This document shows positions 53,700-63,198 of a DNA stretch of 64,000 nucleotides, one piece after another (positions within the stretch are counted from its first letter, which is position 1; each line of letters starts with the position of its first letter). Position numbers and translations under genes: made by a program. Below the pieces are notes generated by a model that saw only the letters and a list, made by a program, of their open reading frames with translations, had not been told where the DNA came from and searched no databases. The DNA is from Taudactylus pleione. Lineage: Eukaryota > Chordata > Amphibia > Anura > Myobatrachidae. The stretch spans positions 935,001 through 999,000 of the forward strand of contig JAUIMM010000643.1 of NCBI GenBank assembly GCA_031769625.1. The letters run 5' to 3'.

Positions 53700-54350
53700 T
53701 AGAGATTTCATTACCCCAGTGGTGACTGTAATGTAACCACCAAATTGCTGGGTAGGTCACATGACTTCATGACCTATGTGTTACATTATATGATGTCACA
53801 ATGACCATGCTTACCTCACATTGGTGTAGATGTATGATAGCGGCACTTAACGTGCTGCTATAACGCTTCCCACTTCGCCTCTTTACCGAGGCGAAGCAAG
53901 AAGCACTACCTGTAATGTAAGAACATCTCATCGGCCGGAGACGGGGAGCATTAACTCCCCCCTCCGGCTCTACCCGCTAGAGGCCGCAGCACATCAGCCT
54001 AGTGCTGATGCCATGTGTCTCTGTCCCGGCCGGCTCCACTGAGCATGCGCAGGATCTCGCAAGTATCGCGAGATCCCCGCGTGCAGCCTGGAGCCGGCAG
54101 CCACCGCAGCAGGGACAGCGCTGTCCCTGCTGTGGGTATAGGGCAGCGCCAGGCTGTAGCTGTCGATAACGACAGCTACAGCGGGCCGTACGGTCAGGCC
54201 ATCTGACCGTTCATCTATAGCCCAGGCTATCGGCAGCGCCCCTGTCATTTACCACCCAGACCCCCGATCATACATTGGGGAGAAGCGCTATCAGCGCACA
54301 TAACGTGCGCTGATACCGTTTCTGGGCTTCATACATTTCCCCCAATGATC
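53700..54350. mobile_element. Serial-hairpin element, about ten hairpins
   Basis: Consecutive hairpins: 53838-53860, 53873-53896 (CTTCGCCTC arms), 53934-53968, 53992-54010, 54029-54098 (nested, outer arm GCCGGCTCCA and inner GGATCTCGC), 54107-54132 (26-nt perfect palindrome, CAGCAGGGACAGC arm), 54154-54181 (CTGTAGCTGTCG arm), 54190-54210, 54217-54230, and 54289-54315 (TATCAGCGCAC arm) inside a wider GATCA...ATTGGGG pairing. No coding capacity. The left boundary is uncertain. Confidence 0.75.
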
Positions 54351-55418
54351 TAATAGGTGTAAATGTAACTGCTGCGGCATAAATGCTCTGTTTACTCCAG
54401 ACTGAGATGCAGGTGATCCCCAAGGAGTTAAGTAGGGTGTGCAACATACACGCTGAATTATTAGAGATGACCAAGAGCTAATTGTTGCTATATTTCCCAG
54501 ATTGTCATGGCTCTAAAAGGGCTCATCCGAAAGTAAACTGATCAGTGTATTGGATACACAATTAACTTTATTACAAAATGTAGCAAAATCCCTGAGAATG
54601 AATTTTTGCCTCTAATCAAGAAGCCCGTGCAGCCGTCCTCTCTGATTGTTAGAGAAGAAACATCTGTTACTGGTGGCCTCTGCCTTGTGTGAGTGTCAGA
54701 TGGCCGGTATGAGGCTGCTAGTCCTGCTGGCTGAGGAGGGAGCATGTGGTAGTGCAGGTAAGGTTGGGTTGAATGTTAGAAAATGTGATCGGAAAGTGTT
54801 ATAATTGCTTTAAACATTTATACATAGGGATATGTCTGTATAATAATAATAATGGCATTATCAGCTTCAGCACACATCTCTATGACTGATACTGTAACAG
54901 GAATTATAACACATTTTATGTAATAGTTTTATTGATAAAACAATCAGCACTTACCCTGCATTATAAAGACATCGCAATGTAATTCATTTTAGCTGTTGGG
55001 ACCAATACACTAGTCATTTGGATGAAGTTAAGAGATCTGTGTCCTCCGACTCCTCCTGATCCCATTACTATAGAGTAGACTATACACCCGATCATTATAT
55101 TGCATGTACCCATCCTCCAGAAGTCCTTTTTCTGTATACTACCTCCTTTATGTCATCTTAGAGTATTAATATTACTATCATTATGTTATACGCATAACTT
55201 GTGTAGTTAAACCAATAGTAATATATTTTTACTGGCCGACATACTTGGTACCTTTATTTGTTATTAAGAACTTATTGCTAGCCAGGGTGGGGAGTGGTAT
55301 ATATCTGCCCTTGCTGAGAGAACGCTGTGCTGTGTGTCCGTCTGGTAATCCGCCTTCTTCATTGTGACGTCACTGCACAGCATATTAGCCTCCTCCGTCC
55401 GAGAGCTTTCTATAGCCA
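54351..55418. other. Unassigned sequence upstream of the tRNA-His gene
   Basis: No gene or bounded repeat seen. Confidence 0.4.
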
Positions 55419-55490
55419 GCCGTGATCGTATAGTGGTTAGTACTCTGCGTTGTGGCCGCAGCAACCCCGGTTCGAATCCGGGTCACGGCA
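55419..55490 (+). tRNA. tRNA-His (GTG)
   Basis: A 72-nt cloverleaf: acceptor GCCGTGA pairs with TCACGGC, discriminator A; anticodon stem CTGCG/CGCAG with loop TTGTGGC, anticodon GTG at 55452-55454; T arm CCCCGGTTCGAATCCGGG with an intact B box. No CCA encoded and no intron. A TTTTT terminator for Pol III follows directly (55491). tRNA-His receives its extra 5' G after transcription in eukaryotes. Confidence 0.97.
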
Positions 55491-55946
55491 TTTTTGTTTT
55501 TTTTTTCATATATTTGTTTTAATTTTTTTAATGTAAATGTATATTCGTATGCTTTTTTTCAGTTTCAGGGAATTAGTATTTTATTTGATATAACATACAA
55601 TGGGACATATTTGAACATCGTGAAGGCATTGGGATCAGTGACTGCAGTAGTTTTACAGCAATTTTATCAATATATTTATATTATGTTTTAAGGTAGTATA
55701 TATTTATGATATATTTTATCAAGGTTAAACATGTCAGTGTATAATGCACAAATGGTATAGTCTGTTTTTCCAGTCCAGCATAGAACTAGTCATTTGAGCA
55801 TATGTGTTACATGCATGTTTTGTCATAAAGACATATCCAGTGACTAATGTTTAAACCATGTTTATTTAACCAGTGTTTACAACTATCCACAATGCTCTGC
55901 TGTAGTGCTGATCTAGGACTTAATAGAAGAATGACTTAATAACATT

Positions 55947-56018
55947 TCCCATATGGTCTAGCGGTTAGGATTCCTGGTTTTCACCCAGGCGGCCCGGGTT
56001 CGACTCCCGGTATGGGAA
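55947..56018 (+). tRNA. tRNA-Glu (TTC), copy 1
   Basis: Acceptor TCCCATA pairs with TATGGGA, discriminator A; anticodon loop TTTTCAC within CCTGG/CCAGG, anticodon TTC at 55980-55982; T arm with GGTTCGACTCC. No intron, no CCA. Identical over its 72 nt to the copy at 57030-57101. A T-rich terminator follows (TTTTT at about 56026). Confidence 0.97.
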
Positions 56019-56233
56019 TGTCAGATTTTTATAGGATTTTTTTTTTTTTTTTTCAAATAAGAATTATGCATATGAAATATTACATTTATAGGATTGTACA
56101 ATTTATTTAGAGAAAATTAAAAAAAAATTTCTTAGTCTATTTCTTTTCTATACACTTTTATTTGCTAATAAAAAAAGTGAACAAAAAAATTGCTTACTAA
56201 AATAAATCAAGATCTATGTTACTTATTTGTAAA

Positions 56234-56512
56234 GCTGCATACACACACACAACAATTTTTTCAAACGATATTGTTTAACGATAATCGTTTAAAAAATCGT
56301 TCACTTTTTGAGTCAAACGATGAACGATTATCGTTCATGCGCGTTCATGTTTGTAGTTCAGTCAGACTTGTCAACTCAACGATTTTCATTAAGGGAATAT
56401 GCAAAAATTGTTTGTAGTTCAAAAAAATCGTTCATTACACTTTAAGAAATCTGACAGATAATCTGACAGAAAATTGTTAATAAAATCGTTGGTAACAAAA
56501 TCGTTGTGTGTG
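56234..56512. mobile_element. MITE with GCATACACAC ends and CGTT repeats
   Basis: GCTGCATACACACACACAAC at the left and CGTTGTGTGTGTATG at the right are inverted. The interior is full of AATCGTT and AACGATT words. Same family as 57952-58256 and 58576-58897. Confidence 0.75.
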
Positions 56513-56728
56513 TATGAACTGTGCATGTAAAAAAACCCAAACAAACAAAACATTGTGGCCATTCTGTCACTATGCTTTGGCCGTACTACAATAGATAGTG
56601 AAAACATGTCAGAAAATGAATGTGTTTACTGTAAGTATAAATTTATCTTTGCAAATTGTATAATAAATAAACTTGCTGAGTTCACTGCTTTAAAGGACTT
56701 TCATTGTCTGCCTTTCAGAAAAGGAAAC

Positions 56729-56801
56729 TGCCCCGTGTGAGGATCGAACTCACGACCTTCAGATTATGAGACTGACGCGCTACCTACTGCGCTAACGAGG
56801 C
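56729..56801 (-). tRNA. tRNA-Met (CAT), elongator type
   Basis: Read on the minus strand: acceptor GCCTCGT with ACGGGGC, discriminator A; anticodon loop CTCATAA with CAT (plus positions 56766-56768); T arm GTGAGTTCGATCCTCAC. The 73-nt sequence and the U-containing T loop fit elongator Met; the initiator has AUCG in that loop. It has the opposite direction to the flanking Glu genes. Confidence 0.96.
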
Positions 56802-57029
56802 AACTTGAAAAGTAAGTAGTATGTGGTCAATCCATATACGTCCAGATGACTCGTCTACATCCTGGGAAGTTGGTAGCGTTCACTTGTGGATGATTGGTAT
56901 TGGTATGTGACTGTCCCTCCCTTTACTACATCCTATTCATCTGCTACTCCGTAGAATGTTATTCTACCTTAAAGAAATGTAATAGTACTATATATGTGGG
57001 AGATATCACATAGAATGGTGCTTATCTGT

Positions 57030-57101
57030 TCCCATATGGTCTAGCGGTTAGGATTCCTGGTTTTCACCCAGGCGGCCCGGGTTCGACTCCCGGTATGGGA
57101 A
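57030..57101 (+). tRNA. tRNA-Glu (TTC), copy 2
   Basis: Same 72 nt as 55947-56018, including anticodon TTC at 57063-57065 and the acceptor stem. Flanks differ (TCTGT before, GCAAATG after), so this is an old duplication with conserved gene bodies, not a fresh large duplicate. A weak terminator, TTTTG, follows. Confidence 0.97.
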
Positions 57102-57244
57102 GCAAATGTTTTGTCTCCCTTGTACAGAAACAACAACAATATAAATTGCTAAGCACTTCATTTGATTACTGCGGTACATGTGCTATATTTTACATTTAAT
57201 AAACAAACATATGCTTTTTTACTGTTATCTTGTCCTAAGGGTAC

Positions 57245-57720
57245 GTAGATAGAATACCGTCTGTTGGGATGCTGACGATCAGAATGTTGGTGCCGGAATC
57301 CTGACACCTGTCATTATCGCGGCGCTGACATTACGACTGCCGGCATCTCAACGGTAAGTATTGGAGTTAGGGGGAGGGTTAGAGCCATGGGCGTAACTAC
57401 CATAGGTGCATTGGGTTCAGGGGCTATGGGGCCCATCTTCCTTGTCAAAGTTACACATGTTATATACATTTTTCACCATTGGGTGGCACATATGGGGCCC
57501 TTACAAACTTTTGCTATGGAGCCTTCAAATACCAAATTACACCCCTACAGGGGGAGGTTTATGCTTCAGGAAGGAAGAGTTAGGTTTAGGCTGCAGAGAG
57601 GGAGGGTTAGGTCACTCACCAACAGGTGTCGGTATCCTAACCCTATCGGGATGCCAGCATCTGGATTCTGACCGCTGGGATCCCGAGCACTGGCATCCCG
57701 TAACCCAACCCAACCTAAGG
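57245..57720. repeat. GGGTTAGG-rich interspersed repeat with nested MITE
   Basis: GATGCTGACGATCAGAATG at the left, GGTAAGTATTGGAGTTAGGG and GTTAGGTTTAGGCTGC inside, CTATCGGGATGCCAGCATC at the right. Relative of 22190-22470. A hAT-type MITE (about 57389-57549) splits it. Confidence 0.7.
57389..57549. mobile_element. hAT-type MITE nested in the repeat
   Basis: CATGGGCGTAACTACCATAG at the left, AATTACACCCCT at the right, sharing the interior words GTTATATACATTTTTCACCA and AACTTTTGCTATGG with 23246-23419. No clean duplication identified. Confidence 0.7.
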
Positions 57721-57951
57721 ACTGTTTAGTTATTAATGTCTTTTAATACAATGTATTCAGCAGTAGATGTTTTTGTATGTGCTTTTTGAAATACATTTTA
57801 GCTTTATTTATGTTATACACTTTTTCTTGTGTTGTCTATACATCATTATTATGATGTTAAAAAGCTTTATAAATACATGCTTTCTATTATAAAAGAAGCA
57901 CATTGTTGAATAGGCATTTCACATTTTAAATGTATCACTAAAGCACCTTTA

Positions 57952-58256
57952 GTCCACACACAATGATTTTTTGAACAATAATTGATAACGATATCGTTTA
58001 TCGTTCAATCGATGAAAAAATCGTTCACCTTCTGAGTTGAAACGAAGAAAGATTATCGTTCATGCGTGTTCACGTTTGTAGTTTGTAGTTCAGTCAGACT
58101 GACCAACCGAATGATTTTCATTAAGCAAAAATCGTTTGCAGTTCAAAAAATCGTTCATTACACGTTAAAAAATCTGACACATAAACTGACAGATAATCGT
58201 TCATAAAATCGTTCATAAAATCGTTGGTAACAAAATCGTTGTGTGTGTATGCAGCT
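57952..58256. mobile_element. MITE unit A (CGTTGTGTGTGTATG family)
   Basis: CACACACAATGATTTTTTG at the left and CGTTGTGTGTGTATGCAGCT at the right. Contains CATGCGTGTTCACGTTTG and many AATCGTT words. An inverted copy (unit C) lies at 58576-58897. Confidence 0.72.
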
Positions 58257-58259
58257 TAA

Positions 58260-58571
58260 TGGTGCATACACACGGTCAGATTTTTCGTTTAGATCTGAAC
58301 GATAATGATTTAAAAATCGTTAAGTCGTTCATATCTGAAGGAAAATCTGACATATCTGACAGATCTGTCAGATGAACGATGCGCGTTCCCGATGGTCAGA
58401 TAACGATATCTGACATCTGATGTGTTTGCAGTCAGACTTGGATGATTTCCATTCATTTTAATGCAGTCAAAAATCGTTCAATCGTTCAATTCGTTCAAAT
58501 CGTTCAAATCTTTCATCTGACAGATCTGACAAATCTGACAGATCTGACAAATCTGACCGTGTGTATGCTCC
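58260..58571. mobile_element. MITE unit B (GACCGTGTGTATGC family)
   Basis: GGTGCATACACACGGTCAGA at the left and TCTGACCGTGTGTATGC at the right are inverted, and the interior repeats ATCTGACAGATCTGAC-type words. It sits exactly between units A and C. Confidence 0.8.
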
Positions 58572-58575
58572 AAGC

Positions 58576-58897
58576 AAGCTGCATACACACACACAACGAT
58601 TTTGTTACCAATGATTTTATGAACGATTTTCTGTCAGATTATCTGTCAGATTATCTTTCAGATTTTTTAAAGTGCAATGAACGATTTTTTTAAACTACAA
58701 ACGATTTTTGTATATTCCCTTAATGAAAACCGTTCAGTTGGTCAGTCTGACTGAACTACAAATTACAAACTACAAACGTGAACGCGCATGAATGATAATC
58801 GTTAATCGTTTTAACTTAGAAAGTGAACGATTTTTTCAACGATAAACGATATCCTTAATATAATCGTTAAAATATTTGTTGTTTGTATGCACCTTAA
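58576..58897. mobile_element. MITE unit C, inverted copy of unit A
   Basis: AGCTGCATACACACACACAA at the left, and TTGTTTGTATGCACCTTAAG at the right. Read in reverse complement it follows unit A along its whole length. Confidence 0.75.
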
Positions 58898-60057
58898 GAT
58901 TTTAAAATGTATTTTTGTGAAAGTCACCATTTACACCATTAAAGTCATTTACGATGGTATTGAGTTAGTGCATATGCATCAGAATTTTATGATAAAAGCA
59001 GGGTAGTGAAAATAAAGGGATGGGTATGATATCTCAGCGGCTCAACATCCGTCAGTTCAAATACCGACGCCAGAATGGGACTGTTGAAATCCCGGCTAGT
59101 TGGCTGGTTGGAATGAAAATCTGAGGACAAAGAGAAGGAAAAGATATACATCCCCACAAGTCTCCTCGTGTTATATTGTAGTTAAAGTATTCTATTATTA
59201 GAAAAAAAACCTAATACATTCCTTATATTACCATAGTTTCATAAGCAGTAGGGGGTGCTACATCGGTCAATGAAAAAGTTTGCAATACAAATACAGGAGT
59301 AGAGAAGGTTGTCTTTTCTGGTGCACTCAAATGAATAAAATATAATCTTTATTATTAACATTAAATTATACACATCAGAAACAGTTAGTGAAATATTAAA
59401 ACTATAGAAATATGAAATAAAGTAATGGAAATGTGTTTTAATACCGAGATTTAGTACCGTACGGTCCACCGATTCAATATTTTTGTGAATATATGTCTCC
59501 TTCACTTACTTATGTATCGCTAAGTTTAATAAATATAAAGGTAAAACTCCTCTGACCCTAGACTATTTTATTCCTATATATTTTTTTTTTTTATATGTTG
59601 TCTTCTATGTTAATCAGTTATATCTAGGTGAAATTATTCCCAGGGAGTTGAATCACTTAAGTCTTCTTATAATATGGATACATTTGTCAGAATGCAGCAT
59701 TATAATACAAAATATCATTTATTAGAATTCTCACATGGATACTGTGTCTATTCAGCAGTTCATATATTCTCTGGCAATTCTAGTTTTCTTTCCAGTTTAG
59801 GAATAAATAACATTGATTTATAGTAGCACTGTTGAACAATTCCTGAGGGGATATTAATTGTGGTTTACCACTACATCAAATATTATTTTCTATGCATCAT
59901 TTATTTGGCCAATAATTTTTGTGGATTCAGGTCAATGACTGTTTTAGTCTAAAAATGTTATGACTGCTCCGTCTATTAAAATAAATAAGGCAGATCGAAT
60001 ACACATATATCCTGAGTGTATATATATCCTGCACTTATAATGGTAGTGTATGACCAC

Positions 60058-60370
60058 CAGGGGCGTCTTACGAGAGGAGGGGGCCCGTGTGCACTCCCCG
60101 TGCGGGGCCCCCTCCTCTCTCCCCGGTGGCCGGCAGCCAACTGACGCGGCTAGCCAGCCTCCGGAGCATTAGTAGACTCCGGACACTAGAGTGTGCCTGG
60201 AGTCTACTGCGCATGCCCAGAACACCGGAAAAAAGGCGCTGACACCCGACGCGGGACCATGGACAGGTCAATTTAAAATAATATGGGTGCAGGGTGTGCG
60301 GTGCTGGGCCCCCTGGACTCGGGGGCCTGTTTGCCCCACATACACTGCACCCATTATAGATACGCCACTG
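60058..60370. mobile_element. GC-rich hAT-type element, 313 bp
   Basis: Ends CAGGGGCGTCTTACG and TATAGATACGCCACTG are inverted with mismatches. Flanks ATGACCAC (60050-60057) and ATGACTAC (60371-60378) match 7 of 8. Interior words such as GCGCATGCCCAGAAC are GC-rich. Confidence 0.85.
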
Positions 60371-60419
60371 ATGACTACTCAGTTTGTTAGAGTTAATATG
60401 GTCAGTCATGTGCAATAAT

Positions 60420-60553
60420 GGGGTATATTTACCCCAATCAGATTCTACTTAACATTTATCTAGCACCTTCTAGAAGGTAATAGCTAGAATCTGATTGGTT
60501 GCTATGGGCAACAAAACCACTTCTAAAAACCCGCACCTTAGTAAATAGACCCC
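60420..60553. mobile_element. MITE with GGGGTATATTTAC ends
   Basis: GGGGTATATTTAC at the left and GTAAATAGACCCC at the right are inverted. The right half contains GATTGGTTGCTATGGGCAAC, the X-box-like segment also seen at 22708-22874. Confidence 0.78.
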
Positions 60554-61367
60554 AATGTCTCTTATATTAGATGACTATTCCATCCATCCACAGTAATAGG
60601 AGTTGGAAATTAAATTTATTAAACTTAGTGATACATTATTAAGTGAAGGAGACATATATATATACTTCTGGTGGAACGTACGGTGCTAAATTTTGGTTTT
60701 GAAAAGCATTTCCACTTCTTCACTAAGTGCTTCTGATGTGTATATTTTAATGTTAATAATAAAGATTATATTTTATTCATTTCAGTGCACCAGAAAAGAC
60801 AAGCTTCTCTACTCCTGTATTTGGAATGTAAATCTGGTAAGGAATGGGAGAAAATGATAATAAGAAGCTGGAGCCATATTTACTGCTTATGGGATCGCAG
60901 ACCCAGGATGTGACATGCCCACGAAATGGTCACAACACCTGCGATTTTAGTCAATACTTCCCGTAAACCATCCCCCAAATGCTCCCTGACTTTCAGTCAC
61001 ACTGCAAATAAATACTCGCTGCGAGTTACTGTGGTAATGTACAATGACTCTTGCCTTGTGAGACTCAGATGTATGCGTAGACGACTGATAATTGCTCAGC
61101 TGTGAAAATATCGGCATACCGTACAACTCTGAATCAGGCTTATAATCCGCAGGTCATCAAGTCTGGTAACATTCTCCCGCTATTCATCTCCGAAGGTGAT
61201 CTGATACTGAGGAACTAACCAGAAACTTGCAAGTGTGCACCCTAAAGTTAGAAGCTCGACTAATACAATATTATAAAATTTACATATAGATATGATTTTA
61301 ATAGTAAAATGGACACATAGCTTAATTACAACATACTAAGAAAACTTATGGTATGTAATAATAAAGC

Positions 61368-61439
61368 TGCGTTGGCCGGGAATCGAACCCGGGTCAACTG
61401 CTTGGAAGGCAGCTATGCTCACCACTATACCACCAACGC
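61368..61439 (-). tRNA. tRNA-Gly (TCC)
   Basis: Read on the minus strand: acceptor GCGTTGG with CCAACGC, discriminator A; anticodon loop CTTCCAA with TCC (plus positions 61404-61406); T arm CCCGGGTTCGATTCCCGG. No intron and no CCA. The A-box region TGGTATAGTGGTGAGCATAG is typical of vertebrate Gly genes. Confidence 0.97.
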
Positions 61440-63198
61440 CTGCTGTTTGAAGCTGGCTAAGAACACACACTATGTCCATTTTATGTTGATATCCCTTAGT
61501 TAATCCCTATGTTGTGCATGATGCATACTAAGGAGTTTGGGGAAGCTCATAGGTCACCCTCCAATATACAGGAACCCAATCTAGCAAGGAAGTGCTATCT
61601 AAGCTCAGTCTCACCACTTTTTCAATTGGATAAGTTGTAAGGAGGGAGCACAGCTGTCCTGAGAGAATTCTACATCCTTCTTCAGACAGGCTGTCTAGTG
61701 GTTATAGACTTATAGCTCCTGTTGCACTGGTCTAGATTTGTGCTCCAAGTTAAGACTTTGTCGCTTTGTGGACCTTCAAAAGCAGAACACTGGGCTTGGT
61801 ATTGGTGTGAATCGGTGGCCGGGTTAGTGCTCCATAGAAACAATGACTAAGGCCCGATTAGTTTAGGATTGTCTAGTAGCTCTCTTAAGCAATGAACACC
61901 ATAACTTTTTATCTGGTATTTATATGACTGTGTGATTTGTACACAGATATATAATATTTTGTGATATAAAATAAAGGTGCTTCTGCATCTCTCCAGTTGT
62001 TTTTGCTTTAGTTATTCAGAACTCCCATGGGTGCCAACTCATTTTGATAACAATAGTACAAACTAATGTTATGAAAGTAATATTGCTATAAAAATAGTTT
62101 TTTTGACTGATGTTCATGTTTTAGCAATCCACACATTCAAAAATACTGCGCATAACCTATGTAGGACTGTAAATACCAACCTTCATTTAATGTTTTTATT
62201 TTACTGTATTATAAATCCATGCAAAGTTCTGTCTAACATAAATAATAAAAAATAACCTTAGGTCAACTGTAAACTTTTTTTATTTGTGTTTTTTGTGCTT
62301 TATTTGAAGTACGGGGTGTTATTAGAATTGTCTCTAATTTTACACTTCCTGGTACTGCCTCAAACAAAGAACCAAATATTCCCTTTATAATAACTCTGTA
62401 TTTACTAGCAAGCAATCTTTGACATCTAGAAGAGCAGGATTTTAATCTCTTTTATTACTAATTACTGCACTGTTTAACTCATGCAACATGCAAACACACA
62501 ATGCCACCTCATATTCACTACTAACACCTCAACAGCACCCACTACCCCCCTCACGCAAACACACATTCACTATCAACAACCAAGCAGTACCCAAACACAC
62601 ACTGCCACTCCACATCTACTACTAACTCTCCAGCAGTACCCCCATACACCCCTCTCTTGGGAGAAGAAGGACTGGGGCACGTGATTCCTGGGCTCCCTGG
62701 CTTTTCTTACTCTGGGGTTCATAAAATGGAAACATAAACACTGGAGGATATCACAGTGCCCATTTCAGGGCTGGAGCCCAGAGTCGACCTCTTCCATTGT
62801 CTCCAGTAGTTTTGCCACTGTTCCCTGTATAAGCATAGGGTTATAATAAACAACCTGATGTTAATTCTTTAAGAACGCAGAGACAGAACATTATTCTAAG
62901 AACTTTAATGAGAAAAAGTCACAATGCTTGTTGATTAAAAATGGTGATAAAATTCTGACATTCAGAAATAGAACTACAAAAGTAGTACACAAACATACTC
63001 TTTTGGGTTGATGATTCACGAAAGTGACTATTTGACAACCATCTAAAGACCTTTGTCCAAAACAGTGCTAATAACCTGTTCTGTAATTATTATAACTCAC
63101 TTTTGGAACATATGAGAGATATTGCATTAAATCATCTTTTTTTCCCACATATATGCATAAGAAACATTATCTTGTTATACTGATTCCTTGGTTAGATA
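61440..63198. other. Unassigned sequence
   Basis: No gene seen. About 62485-62660 is C/A-rich with imperfectly repeated CAACACCCACTAC-like words (AACACAC, CAGCACCC, CAGTACCC), a decayed tandem repeat. Confidence 0.4.

Larger units (their letters stand above)
59278..60840. mobile_element. Inverted-repeat element, 1.56 kb
   Basis: The left arm (59278-59535) and right arm (60600-60840) are inverted copies of about 250 bp, e.g. ACAGGAGTAGAGAAGGTTGT with its complement near 60815, and AATATAATCTTTATTATTAA with its complement. The spacer holds a hAT element (60058-60370) and a MITE (60420-60553). No coding capacity found. Confidence 0.78.

Noticed and set aside
60068..60415. Minus-strand 115-codon open frame
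   Set aside because: Mostly inside a hAT element with 8-bp duplication; no domain.
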